Shown in pieces: positions 8,294 to 17,249 of a stretch of 64,000 nt of DNA. Source of the DNA: Parolsenella massiliensis (GTDB taxonomy: Bacteria; Actinomycetota; Coriobacteriia; Coriobacteriales; Atopobiaceae); NCBI RefSeq assembly GCF_900143685.1, contig NZ_LT671675.1, forward strand, positions 1,419,985 through 1,483,984, written 5' to 3'. The notes under the pieces were generated by a model, which was not told the origin of the DNA, made no database searches, and was given only the letters and a program-made list of their open reading frames with translations. The first letter of the stretch is position 1. Every line of letters begins with the position of its first letter. The position numbers and the translations under genes were made by a program.

Positions 8294-10084
8294 ATGTATC
8301 TCGAGCACATCGAGTCACCTGCGGACGTGAGGGCGCTTCCCGCCTCCGCCATGCCGACGCTGTGCGCAGAGATCCGCGACGCCATCATCGCGAGTTCGGC
8401 CAAGGTGGGCGGCCACGTGGGCCCCAACCTGGGCATCGTCGAGCTCACGGTGGCGCTCCACCGCATGTTCAGCTCCCCCACCGACAAGCTCGTCTTCGAC
8501 GTCTCGCACCAGACGTACGCCCACAAGATGCTCACGGGCCGCGCCTGGAACTACCTGGACGAGAACCGCATGGGCACGCTCTCGGGCTTCGCGAGCCCCG
8601 TCGAGAGCGAGCACGACCACTTCTCCATGGGCCACACCTCAACCTCCGTGAGCCTCGCCTGCGGCCTGGCCCGTGCGCGCGACCTCGCGGGCGACACGTA
8701 TGACGTCGTGGCCGTGATCGGCGACGGGTCGCTGTCGGGCGGGCTGGCCTTCGAGGGCCTCGACGACGCCGCGCGCCTGGCCACGAACCTCATCATCGTC
8801 GTGAACGACAACGAGTGGTCCATATCCGAGAACCAGGGCGGGCTGTACGCCGCGCTCGCGCGCCTGCGCGAGACGGGCGGCACGGCGGCCGACAACCCGT
8901 TCCGCGCGCTGGGGCTGGGCTACGCCTACGTCGAGGACGGCAACGACGAGCAGGCCGTCGAGGCGGCGCTTGCGCGTCTACGTGGCTGCGCACGCCCGAC
9001 CGTTCTGCACGTCCACACGCACAAGGGGCTGGGCTTTGCCCCGGCCGAGGCAGACGAGGAGAGCTGGCACCACGTGGGGCCATTTGACCCCAACACGGGC
9101 GAGAAGCTCGGCGGCGGTCGTGCGAGCGGGGGCATTGTTGCCACCAAGCCTGAGACCTACGCGGACATCACGGGCGAGCACCTGTTGGCTCGCATGGCCT
9201 CTGACCAGCGACTTATTGCCATCTCGAGTGCCACGCCCTACATGATGGGCTTCACGGCTCCGCGCCGTGCGGCGGCCGGGCGCCAGTTCGTGGACGTCGG
9301 CATCGCCGAGGAGCACGCCGTGACGCTGGCCGCCGGCCTTGCCGTGGGCGGCGCGCACCCGGTCTACGGCGTGTACGGAACGTTTCTGCAGCGCGCCTAC
9401 GACCAGATCTGGCACGACGTGTGCCTGAACGCAGCACCCGCCACCATCCTCGTGTTCGGCTCGAGCGCGTTTGGCACAACCGATGCCACCCACCTGGGCT
9501 TTTATGACATCGCGATGCTCGGCGACATGCCGGGCCTCACTTACCTCGCGCCCACGTGCCGCGAGGAGTACCTCGCCATGCTCGACTGGGCGCGCAGCTA
9601 CGAGGGCGGCCCCGTGGCCATCCGCGTGCCCGGCGCGGGCGTCGTGTCTCGCCCGGGCGTCACGCTGCCGGCAGACGGCTTTGCGAGCGGGCTGCCCGAG
9701 GTCGTGCGCGAGGGAGCCGGCGAGGTGGCCATTCTCGCGCTAGGGGCCACGCTGCCACTGGGCCAGCGCGTCTGCGAGCGCTTGACCGAGAAGGGCGTGG
9801 ACGCCACACTTGTGAACCCGCGCTATGCCTGCGGTATCGACCGCGACTGGGTGCAGGGGCTCGCTGCGAGCTTCCGCATGGTCGTGACGCTCGAGGACGG
9901 CGTGCGCGACGGCGGCTTTGGCAGCCGCATCGCCTGCATCCTGGGCCCCACGGGCGTGCGTGTGCGCTGCTTTGGCCTCACCCACGGCTTCCCCGACCGC
10001 TACGAGCCGGCGGAGCTTCTCGAGGCCTGCGGCATGACCGAGGAAAACGTCACGGCCGAGACCCTCACGCTGCTCGAGCGCTAG
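8294..10084 (+). CDS. DXS-like thiamine-diphosphate enzyme (transketolase family)
   Basis: Related to 1-deoxy-D-xylulose-5-phosphate synthase, which condenses pyruvate with glyceraldehyde 3-phosphate. The 596 residues show the catalytic-site motif GGHVGPNLG (H near 38), the ThDP/Mg motif IGDGSLSGGLAFEGLD, the WHHVGPFD histidine, the glutamate motif VGIAEEHAV and the C-terminal transketolase domain. It is shorter than usual (about 620) because a segment after SISENQGG is reduced. The DRAG motif that carries a glyceraldehyde-phosphate-binding Arg in true DXS is replaced by GSSAFGTTD at 389-397, so a different acceptor is possible. Start ATG at 8294 follows GAGGAGGGTGC. Monocistronic, with a strong terminator. 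Confidence 0.8.
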   Translation: MYLEHIESPADVRALPASAMPTLCAEIRDAIIASSAKVGGHVGPNLGIVELTVALHRMFSSPTDKLVFDVSHQTYAHKMLTGRAWNYLDENRMGTLSGFASPVESEHDHFSMGHTSTSVSLACGLARARDLAGDTYDVVAVIGDGSLSGGLAFEGLDDAARLATNLIIVVNDNEWSISENQGGLYAALARLRETGGTAADNPFRALGLGYAYVEDGNDEQAVEAALARLRGCARPTVLHVHTHKGLGFAPAEADEESWHHVGPFDPNTGEKLGGGRASGGIVATKPETYADITGEHLLARMASDQRLIAISSATPYMMGFTAPRRAAAGRQFVDVGIAEEHAVTLAAGLAVGGAHPVYGVYGTFLQRAYDQIWHDVCLNAAPATILVFGSSAFGTTDATHLGFYDIAMLGDMPGLTYLAPTCREEYLAMLDWARSYEGGPVAIRVPGAGVVSRPGVTLPADGFASGLPEVVREGAGEVAILALGATLPLGQRVCERLTEKGVDATLVNPRYACGIDRDWVQGLAASFRMVVTLEDGVRDGGFGSRIACILGPTGVRVRCFGLTHGFPDRYEPAELLEACGMTEENVTAETLTLLER

Positions 10085-10154
10085 CGAGTCATCCCGGACA
10101 ACGCAGCCAGGCTCCGTTGTCCCACCCGCGCAGGACACCACCTGCACACAAATC

Positions 10155-10205
10155 GGGGTTATCGGACAGCAGCGAGCGCTTGCGACTCCGATAGCCCCGT
10201 TTTTC
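10155..10205 (+). terminator. Terminator after the DXS-like gene
   Basis: A 12-base stem (GGGGTTATCGGA against TCCGATAGCCCC, with a G-U pair) with a 20-base loop, followed by GTTTTTC. Confidence 0.85.
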
Positions 10206-10289
10206 GTGCAGTTTGGCCCGCCGAGAGGCCGTTTTTGGCCGATAAGGCCGAATTCCGTGCAGGTGCCGCGCAGGAGATGCGCCCGCCCC

Positions 10290-11183
10290 CTACGGCTCGA
10301 GCTTCACCGAGCCGCGGGCAACCATATCCTCGAGCGTCTGCGGCGCGCAGAACGTGTGCGGGTCGAGCGACACGGTGGCAGCGGGGTCGTCGAGCGCGCT
10401 GATGGCGTTCATCTCGGCCTCAGTCAACGCGAAGTCCATGACATCCATGTTCTGGCGCATGCGCTCGGGATGCGTGGACTTGGGCAGCACCACGTGCCCC
10501 TTCTGCACGTGCCAGCGAAGCACCACCTGCGCCGCACTCACGCCGTGGGCCGCCGCGGCCACCTCGACGGGCTCGCTCGAGATGTCCGAGCCGTGCCCCA
10601 GCGGCGAGTAGGCCTCCACCGCAATGCCGTGCGCGGCGCAATAACCTTCGAGCTCAGGCTGCCAGAACCTCGGGTGGCTCTCGATCTGGTTGACGTCAGG
10701 GACCACGCCGGTCTCGGCGATGATGCGCTCGAGATGCTCCGCGAGGAAGTTCGACACGCCAATCGCTCGCACATAGCCCTGCTCGCGCAGGTGAACGAAC
10801 GCACGCCATGTGTCCACGTAGTTGTCGAGCGTAGGCGTGGGCCAGTGGATGAGGAACAGGTCGATGGCGTCGAGGCCCAGCGCCTTCCTCGACTCATCGA
10901 ACGAGCGAAGCGTCTGCTCGTAGCCATGGTCGCCATTGCGCAACTTCGTGGTCACGAACGTCTCGTCGGCCTTGCCGGTAGCTGCGAGTGCGGCCCCCAC
11001 CTGGGCCTCGTTGAGGTAAGCCTGCGCCGTATCGACGTGACGGTAGCCAAGCGAGAGCGCGTCCTCGACGGCCTGCTGCGCCTCATAGGGCCAGATCTTG
11101 AACGTGCCAAAGCCCACGAGCGGAATCTCGACGTCATTACCGATGAGCCTGGTGGGGACATCCGCCCCAAAGTGCTTGTCCAT
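10290..11183 (-). CDS. Aldo/keto reductase (2,5-diketogluconate reductase-like)
   Basis: An NADPH-dependent reductase of aldehydes or keto sugars. The AKR tetrad is visible in GYRHVDTAQAYLNE (Asp, Tyr), VTTKLRN (Lys) and FLIHWP (His), and the NADP-binding region in LPKSTHPERMRQN. Length is about 297 residues. The ATG at 11183 is preferred because GGGGGAG lies seven bases ahead; an ATG at 11198 would add five residues. It is the last gene of the mannose-type PTS operon, right behind the HPr gene, which suggests action on the transported sugar or a product, but the substrate is unknown. Confidence 0.9.
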   Translation of the reverse strand: MDKHFGADVPTRLIGNDVEIPLVGFGTFKIWPYEAQQAVEDALSLGYRHVDTAQAYLNEAQVGAALAATGKADETFVTTKLRNGDHGYEQTLRSFDESRKALGLDAIDLFLIHWPTPTLDNYVDTWRAFVHLREQGYVRAIGVSNFLAEHLERIIAETGVVPDVNQIESHPRFWQPELEGYCAAHGIAVEAYSPLGHGSDISSEPVEVAAAAHGVSAAQVVLRWHVQKGHVVLPKSTHPERMRQNMDVMDFALTEAEMNAISALDDPAATVSLDPHTFCAPQTLEDMVARGSVKLEP

Positions 11184-11202
11184 CGCCGTCTCCCCCATCC
11201 GC

Positions 11203-11463
11203 TTAGTCGGGCAGGTTGCTCATGTACTCGGACAGCTCCGCGCTCGCGGCCTGCTCGTCCGGCCCCTCGACGCGCAGCAGGACCTCGGAGCCCGAGTAGA
11301 TGCCCGCACCCATGATGGCCAGGATGCTCTTGGCGTTCACGGCCTTGCCCTTGTACACGACCTCGACCTTGCTCTCGTACTTGCCCGCCAGCTCAACGAG
11401 CTTGGAGGCCGGCCGTGCGTGCAGCCCCTCCGCGTTGTTGACGACGAATTTCTCCTCATACAT
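11203..11463 (-). CDS. ptsH: HPr-family phosphocarrier protein of the PTS
   Basis: An 86-residue phosphocarrier that passes phosphate from Enzyme I to the EIIA domain. GLHARPA carries the active His, and NAKSILAIMGAG carries the regulatory Ser region found in Gram-positive HPr. Start follows GAAGGGAGCATCCC. It lies between EIID and the aldo/keto reductase in the PTS operon. This may be the general HPr placed here or a system-dedicated copy; no Enzyme I gene is in the window. Confidence 0.93.
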   Translation of the reverse strand: MYEEKFVVNNAEGLHARPASKLVELAGKYESKVEVVYKGKAVNAKSILAIMGAGIYSGSEVLLRVEGPDEQAASAELSEYMSNLPD

Positions 11464-11547
11464 GGGATGCTCCCTTCATTTGCTCTCGATAGCGGTGCGG
11501 GGCGACGCGCGGTAGGAGGCGCGCCGCCCCAAAATGGGCGTCAGTCC

Positions 11548-12381
11548 CTAGACGATGCCGAGCAGGGCCAGGACGATGGCGAGTCCCAGCACGCCGAACA
11601 TGATGACGTTCACGTTCACGCGCTTGAGCATGAGGCCCAGGCAGCCCGTCGTGACCAGAAGCGGCACGAGGCCCTTGAAGATGGAGTCAAGGTAGGTCTG
11701 GAGCAGGATCGGGTCCTGGCCCTCGATCACGAACTGCACGGCAGAGGTGAACGAGACCGTGGAGGCCGTCATGCCGCCCACCATGATGAGGCCGAGGATG
11801 GAGGCGCACTTGGTGATCGTCCTCATGAGGCCGCCCTCGTTCATCTTGGCGAGGAAGTCACTGCCAAGGGTGAAGCCGGCGTAGGTGAGGTAGTAGCGGC
11901 ACAGGATGGACGGGATGTTGTAGATGAGCAGGAACATGAGCGGGCCAAGCCAGGAGCCCTGGGCGGCGAGGCTGATGCCGACCGAGGCGGCGATGACTCG
12001 CAGGACGCCCCAGAAGATGGCGTCGCCGATGCCCGACATCGGGCCCATGAGCGCCGTCTTGATGGCCGTGATGGAGCGGTCGTCGAAGTCGGGGTCGGTG
12101 GCGTTCTCCCTCTCCATGGCGGCCACGAGGCCGATGCAGAAGGTGCCGACGTTCTGCGTGATGTTGTAGAACATCGTGTGGCGGACGAGCGCGTCGGTGA
12201 ACTCGGGCGTGCCCTCCTTGTAGTAGCGCCTCAGGGCCGGCATGATCGTCCAGATGAAGCCCACGGCGTGCATACGGACCTGACCACCGGTGCGGCCGGA
12301 GAAGATCGGGAAGGAGCGGAGGAAGATGCTGTTGAGCATCTTCTTGTCTTCAACAGAGAGGTTCTGGTTCAGCTTGCTCAT
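11548..12381 (-). CDS. PTS mannose/fructose/sorbose-family IID component
   Basis: One of two integral membrane subunits forming the sugar channel of a mannose-family PTS. The 277 residues show the IID features: a long N-terminal amphipathic region (FLRSFPIFSGRTGGQVRMHAVG divided by charges), the MGPMSGIGDAIFWGVLRV motif and C-terminal membrane helices. Its start overlaps the stop of IIC by four bases. The family covers mannose, fructose, sorbose, N-acetylgalactosamine and Amadori products, and sequence alone does not decide the substrate. Confidence 0.95.
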   Translation of the reverse strand: MSKLNQNLSVEDKKMLNSIFLRSFPIFSGRTGGQVRMHAVGFIWTIMPALRRYYKEGTPEFTDALVRHTMFYNITQNVGTFCIGLVAAMERENATDPDFDDRSITAIKTALMGPMSGIGDAIFWGVLRVIAASVGISLAAQGSWLGPLMFLLIYNIPSILCRYYLTYAGFTLGSDFLAKMNEGGLMRTITKCASILGLIMVGGMTASTVSFTSAVQFVIEGQDPILLQTYLDSIFKGLVPLLVTTGCLGLMLKRVNVNVIMFGVLGLAIVLALLGIV

Positions 12382-13184
12382 GACAGGAATCCCTCCACGT
12401 CGTCGGTGTCATTCTCCTGGGAAGCGTTGGCAACGCCGCTCTTCTGGAGGTTCTTGATCTCGATGTCGCGCATGGCGGTGATCACGATGATGATGGCGCC
12501 GAGGGCGGCAAGGGCAACGAGCGGGATGCCGAAGTAGATGACGAGCACGAAGCCGAGCAGGTAGTAGACCGCGAGCTCCTTGCTCCAGAGCATCTTCATC
12601 AGGATGGCGAGACCAACGGCGGGCATGAGGCCACCGGCGGCCTTGAGACCGCGCATGACGACGTCGGGGATGTTGTCCACGAACGCCTGGACAACGGAGG
12701 AACCGAGGTAGACGCCAAAGAACATGATGACGGCGAGGATGGAGAAGCGCAGGAACCACGTGAAGTAGTTGAGCGCGAACAGCTTCTTGGCCGAGCCCTC
12801 GGCGGCGAACTTGTCAATGAGCGGGACCCAGACGTTGAACGCCACGTTGTTGAGGAACATGAACACGAAGGCGGCGACGACGCCGATGGGGATGGCCAGC
12901 GCCACCGCTGCGTCCTGGCTGATGCCGCTCGTCACGGCAAAGGCGACGGCGAAGGCCGTGGCCGTGGCAGGCTCGGAGGAGATGGATCCGCCGATGTTCA
13001 CGGCGCCCATGTAGATCGCCTCGAGCGTGGCACCCAGCATGAGGCCAGTAACGGGATCGCCGAGGAACAGGCCAACAATGGGGCCAACGACGAGCGGGCG
13101 CTCAGTCATGCACTGGCCGAACATCCAGTTGCCGGCATAGCAGAGAAAGTACGCTACGGCGGTGAGAAGAGCCGCTTGCATCAT
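12378..13184 (-). CDS. PTS mannose/fructose/sorbose-family IIC component
   Basis: The second integral membrane subunit (268 residues, about eight membrane segments) of the same PTS. Conserved elements include MFGQCMTERPLVVGPIVG near the N-terminus and a GATLEAIYMGAVNIGG stretch. It sits 15 bases after IIB and overlaps IID, in the usual A-B-C-D order. Confidence 0.95.
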   Translation of the reverse strand: MMQAALLTAVAYFLCYAGNWMFGQCMTERPLVVGPIVGLFLGDPVTGLMLGATLEAIYMGAVNIGGSISSEPATATAFAVAFAVTSGISQDAAVALAIPIGVVAAFVFMFLNNVAFNVWVPLIDKFAAEGSAKKLFALNYFTWFLRFSILAVIMFFGVYLGSSVVQAFVDNIPDVVMRGLKAAGGLMPAVGLAILMKMLWSKELAVYYLLGFVLVIYFGIPLVALAALGAIIIVITAMRDIEIKNLQKSGVANASQENDTDDVEGFLS

Positions 13185-13199
13185 CTGGAAACGCCTCCC

Positions 13200-13706
13200 T
13201 TAGCTCTGGGCCACGGCGAGCATCTTGCTCGCGGGGGTCTTGGGATCGGTGGGAATGACCTGGCCGTACACGGACACGCCTTGCTGGTCGTTCAGCTCGC
13301 GAAGCGCCTCGAGCTCGTTGGGGTTCAGGATGCACTGAGGCGTCACCTGGACCATGAGCGACTTGTCGGTGTCATCGAAGCGGCCGGCGTTGGCGACGTT
13401 GACGCTCTCAACGAGACCGGGGCAGCTCTTGACGATCTTGAGGGCGTCGGCAACGTTGTTCGTGAGCACGAACATACGCATGTCCTTGGCGCGGGGATCG
13501 TTGAAGACCTTGATGCAGTCGTCAACGGACTTGATGAGGAGCTTGATGCCAGTGGGCGTGGCCATCTGGAGCGTCATCTTGGTGACGTCGTTGACTGCAG
13601 CGTCATCGTTGGCAACGACGATGCGCGGGCAGTTCAGCTCCTTGGACCACACTAGGGCGACCTGGCCGTGAATGAGTCGGTCGTCTACTCGGATGGATGG
13701 AATCAC
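13200..13706 (-). CDS. PTS mannose/fructose/sorbose-family IIB component
   Basis: The cytoplasmic IIB subunit that carries phosphate from IIA to the sugar. The phosphorylated His is in VDDRLIHGQVAL near the N-terminus. A GTG start at 13706 is preferred because GAAGGGAGAAAGAC precedes it and the N-terminus then begins close to VIPSIRVDDRL, as usual for the family (about 168 residues). The longer frame to 13763 would add 19 unlikely residues. Confidence 0.93.
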   Translation of the reverse strand: MIPSIRVDDRLIHGQVALVWSKELNCPRIVVANDDAAVNDVTKMTLQMATPTGIKLLIKSVDDCIKVFNDPRAKDMRMFVLTNNVADALKIVKSCPGLVESVNVANAGRFDDTDKSLMVQVTPQCILNPNELEALRELNDQQGVSVYGQVIPTDPKTPASKMLAVAQS

Positions 13707-13780
13707 GTCTTTCTCCCTTCGTCCCTTTTCCCTTACCTGCGTCCCGCGGGGCGCGTCATACACGCTCTCGAGCCATCTGC

Positions 13781-14215
13781 CTAGCTGAGGAAGTCGTCCT
13801 CGTTGGCCACCTCCTCGTCGCTGACGGGCTCAGGCTCGACGATCTGCACGCTGGACTGCTCGATGATCTCTTCCAGGACCTCCCGGGTGACGATGCGCGG
13901 ATCGAGCGCCACGCCCAGGACGACCATGAGGTTCGTCCCCGTCACCAGGGTGAGATTGGGGTTCGCAAACGGGTTGGCGCGCACGACTCGCTGGTTCACG
14001 CTGCCCGAGAGAATGTCAGTGAAGATGAAGCCCTGATCTTCCTCGCCCACCGACGCGATGAAGGCGTCGATCTTGGGCGAGTAGTCGCCCGGCTCGTCAT
14101 CGGTGTAGGCGTCGATGACGTCAATCTGGCACGGCTCGCCGGCCAGGATGCCGATGGCGCTCTTGATGCCACTCGCGAGGTGGCCATGGGTCGCGATGAG
14201 AATCTTCTTGGCCAT
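13781..14215 (-). CDS. PTS mannose-family IIA component
   Basis: The cytoplasmic IIA subunit, phosphorylated by HPr on the His in IATHGHLASG (residue 10). DILSGSVNQR is the family region that follows the second strand. 144 residues, with an acidic C-terminal tail. It begins nine bases after the stop of the LevR-like regulator, so regulator and transporter appear to be one operon. Confidence 0.93.
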   Translation of the reverse strand: MAKKILIATHGHLASGIKSAIGILAGEPCQIDVIDAYTDDEPGDYSPKIDAFIASVGEEDQGFIFTDILSGSVNQRVVRANPFANPNLTLVTGTNLMVVLGVALDPRIVTREVLEEIIEQSSVQIVEPEPVSDEEVANEDDFLS

Positions 14216-14224
14216 GATGGTCTC

Positions 14225-16984
14225 CTAGCCTTCCTGCCCGGCCGTCGTGTCGGCGGGGTCGTTGTCGAAGAAGTCGTCTTCCGTGCACTGGGTGGTCTTG
14301 CCGGTGTCCTCGAGCTCGATGAGGTCGTAGAGGTAGTTGATCTCGCCCACGGGCAGATCGACGCCGTAGGTGCGCGTGACGCCCGAGAAGCTCGAGCGTG
14401 CGCGGCGTACGAAGTCACCGTGCTCGGAGACGAAGGCGTCCGAGTCGCCGTAATCGAGCGCGACCTTGGTCACGAGGCGCTCCACGAGGTAGCTGATGTG
14501 GATGTAGAGGCGAAGCCTCGTGCCGTAGGAGAAGCGCTTGCCGAGGCTTGCCTGCAGCAGGTCGAGCGACTCGGACACGACGTCCATGAGGTGGTTGGGC
14601 TCGAGGATCGTGAGGTGATGCATGAGGTTCTCGAGCGAGAAGTTGCGGATGAGGTTGTTCTTGAGCTCGGAGATCTCGTCGGGGGCGAGGTAGTTCTCAA
14701 GGCCCAGGCCCAGGCCGTCGTCGCTCTTGAGCTCGGTGATGTCCTCGAGCGACATGAAGCTCGTGCCGGCGATGCCCGGGTCGGTGGCTCCGAAGACGAA
14801 CAGGACGTTGCGGCGCGTCACCTGCGAGATATCACCGCGGCTGCGCGCGAGCTCGAAGTAGTCGCACGGCACCATCTCGACGGGGATGGGGCGCGGAAGG
14901 CTCTTGATGAACAGGTCAGAGATCCTCGTGGCAGCCATCTCGCCGTTCTCGGAGACGAACAGGATGCAGTCGCTCGACTGCTCCACGGCGGACAGCGACC
15001 AGCTCGCACGCGAGACGTCGCACACGTGCTCGAGAATGGCCTTCATCTGCTCCTGCTGGACGATCATCTCGCCCGCCTCAAGGGCAAGCGCCGTGGACAC
15101 GTTGTTGATGACGCCCACCGATACGCCCAGGTAGGAGGAGAGCTGCTTGCCTATACGCTCGAGGCTTCCCATGTCGACCATCACGAGCACATCGGTGGAC
15201 AGCGGCGAGCGCGAGAGGTAGCGCTCGAGCTGGGTCACCACCTGGTCCGCCGAGACGTCGATGGGCATGTCGATGGCGTCAAAGACATGCTCGCCGATGA
15301 TGGTGTTCACGGAGTCGGCGATGGAGCTCGCCGTGGAGTGGCCGTGTGCCACCACAACTGCCTGGCAGGTGCGCATGGAGTGCTCGCGCAGGTACCAGTG
15401 CAGGTAGAACGAGAACAGCGAGAGGCTCTCGGTATCGACGCGCCAACCCAGGTAGTCACGCAGGTAGGAGCGTAGGTGAGAGACGACGTCGTACTCGGTT
15501 CCATACTTCTGGCGCACGAGCTGGGAGAACGCACGGATCGCCGAGGAGGACTCCGTGCGCCAGCGGCCCAGGGCCACCTGGTTGTTGCGGAAGAAGTGAA
15601 CGGTCGCCACGAGGTGGCGCGAGAAGTTCACCGGCTCGCGCAGGCCATAGCGATCGAACACCTGGCGCACGATGTCGCCCACGGCAGCCTCGCCGAGAAG
15701 GGCGTTGCGGTCGCGCTCGACGTAGTCGAAGAAGTTCGAGAGGGCGTTCTTGGCGAGCCCCTCCACGTCGTCTCCCTCTGAGGCGGAGTCGAGGGCGAAC
15801 AGCGAGATGAAGCGGTCGAGGATGTCGATGGCCTCGGCGCCGGTCTGCGAAGGATCGTACAAGTCGACGTCGATGAGGCCAGGCTCATCGGTGAGCTCGA
15901 GGTCATGGGCGATACCGACGCTGCCGGGAATGTGGTAGGAGAACACCTTGAGCTCGGCGGCGCCCTGGTTATCGGAGTCTGCCATGGCGCTTGCGCACGT
16001 GAGGCTCACGGCACGCTTGAGCCCGTCGATGTTGTCTGCGAAGCGCTGGGAGGAGAGCCTGCGGATGACCGAGCGACTCACCTTGATGGGACGGCCGATG
16101 TTGGCCTCCTCGCGCCTCAGGAGCTTGAAGATCCAGGACTCCTTCTCCTCCGTGCCGCGCTCGTCAAGAGCGGGCACGAAGCACAGCGCCGGAATCGAGG
16201 CGGCCCAAGGGCGACTCGTGACGTCGGCGGGATCGCCGTTGTACTCGAAGAACAGGCGAGACGTGCCACGGCGGGCGCGCTTGGGACCGCCATCGGACAG
16301 GCGCGTCTCGAAGCGGCCGAGCAGCTCGGCCATCTGGTCATCGGAGAGCAACTGGGCGTTCTTGACCCAGATGACGCGCGTCTCGCGAGAGGAGAGCAGG
16401 CCCTCGTGGCTCTCGTCACCAAGCAGGCCTCGAACAAGCTCACTCGCGCCACTGGCGGCGTCAAGCAGCCCCGCGTGTGCGCGGTCGGTGATGATGCCCT
16501 CGGAGACGCAGTAGCTCGTGATGGAGTTCTCGATCCCGCGACGGCCGCTGCCCATCGTGCCCACGAGCATGAGCGGCAGGCCGCAGGGCGGATAGGAAGC
16601 CGCGGCCTTCGCCTGCTCGACGACGCTGCGCAGCGACCCCGTGGCGCCGATGAGGTCCTCGAAGTCGTAGACGCTCCCGCGCGCGGTCTCGATGGCGCCC
16701 ACGAGCTCGTCGACGCTCACGAACGTGTCGGTCTCGGGACAGACGCCGAAGGCGGCCTCGATGGCACGGCGGCCATAGAAGAGGGCAGGGCGCGAGGCGA
16801 CCTTCACGAGCAGTCCCTCGCCCACGAGCTCGTTCATGTACTGGCTGGCCAGCGAGCGGCTAATGTGCAGCGTGTCGGCTATGTAGGAGGCCTGGAAGAA
16901 ATCGGCCTCGTGCACATCGTGGGTTCGCGTGCACGAATCCAGGATGTCATAGACGCGCTCTTTGCTGGTCTTTGGTGTCTGCAT
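14225..16984 (-). CDS. LevR-like PRD regulator with degenerate AAA+ domain
   Basis: A 919-residue transcriptional regulator resembling LevR. In order: a winged helix (about 1-75), an AAA+-like domain (about 105-330), a PTS regulation domain (about 370-480), an EIIA-mannose-like domain starting at CQAVVVAHGHSTASS with a candidate phospho-His, a possible IIB-like segment, and a second PRD near the C-terminus (FSYGTRLRLYIHISYL). The P-loop reads VGTMGSGRRGI at 141-151 without the essential Lys, the Walker B acidic residues are replaced in VIWVKNAQLL, and no GAFTGA loop for sigma-54 contact is present. It probably acts as a PTS-phosphorylation-controlled regulator of its own operon without sigma-54 activation; that mechanism is inferred. 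Confidence 0.88.
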   Translation of the reverse strand: MQTPKTSKERVYDILDSCTRTHDVHEADFFQASYIADTLHISRSLASQYMNELVGEGLLVKVASRPALFYGRRAIEAAFGVCPETDTFVSVDELVGAIETARGSVYDFEDLIGATGSLRSVVEQAKAAASYPPCGLPLMLVGTMGSGRRGIENSITSYCVSEGIITDRAHAGLLDAASGASELVRGLLGDESHEGLLSSRETRVIWVKNAQLLSDDQMAELLGRFETRLSDGGPKRARRGTSRLFFEYNGDPADVTSRPWAASIPALCFVPALDERGTEEKESWIFKLLRREEANIGRPIKVSRSVIRRLSSQRFADNIDGLKRAVSLTCASAMADSDNQGAAELKVFSYHIPGSVGIAHDLELTDEPGLIDVDLYDPSQTGAEAIDILDRFISLFALDSASEGDDVEGLAKNALSNFFDYVERDRNALLGEAAVGDIVRQVFDRYGLREPVNFSRHLVATVHFFRNNQVALGRWRTESSSAIRAFSQLVRQKYGTEYDVVSHLRSYLRDYLGWRVDTESLSLFSFYLHWYLREHSMRTCQAVVVAHGHSTASSIADSVNTIIGEHVFDAIDMPIDVSADQVVTQLERYLSRSPLSTDVLVMVDMGSLERIGKQLSSYLGVSVGVINNVSTALALEAGEMIVQQEQMKAILEHVCDVSRASWSLSAVEQSSDCILFVSENGEMAATRISDLFIKSLPRPIPVEMVPCDYFELARSRGDISQVTRRNVLFVFGATDPGIAGTSFMSLEDITELKSDDGLGLGLENYLAPDEISELKNNLIRNFSLENLMHHLTILEPNHLMDVVSESLDLLQASLGKRFSYGTRLRLYIHISYLVERLVTKVALDYGDSDAFVSEHGDFVRRARSSFSGVTRTYGVDLPVGEINYLYDLIELEDTGKTTQCTEDDFFDNDPADTTAGQEG

Positions 16985-17144
16985 GATCCCTCTCTCCTAA
17001 CTGGCTACCAGAATGCCGTGCGGGACGCGGGGCGTCCGTTCTGTTGAGCAACCTCGTCACAGGTCGTCACGTGCGTTGGCGGCTACGTCATTTGTCGAGC
17101 AGCCGCAAACGTTGTGTCGAGCGCATCTGCCACAGTGACGAAAC

Positions 17145-17189
17145 GAGGCGGAGGGGCGTGGCCCACGCGGGACGACGCACCTCCGCCTC
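17145..17189 (-). terminator. Terminator of the PFK/isomerase/aldolase operon
   Basis: Perfect GAGGCGGAGG/CCTCCGCCTC arms with an inner GGCGT/ACGC pairing. On the minus strand it is followed by GTTTCGTC. It lies about 60 bases beyond the PFK-like stop codon. The rest of the 265-base gap to the LevR start is regulator promoter DNA with no gene visible. Confidence 0.75.
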
Positions 17190-17249
17190 TTGGCAGATAG
17201 TTGAAAGTATATGTACGCCAAACGCTCGCCAGATGAGGACAGTAATTCG

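Noticed and set aside
16985-17249. A sigma-54 (-24/-12) promoter for the LevR-like regulator operon
   Set aside because: No GG-N10-GC element with the right flanks was found, and the regulator lacks the sigma-54 contact loop.
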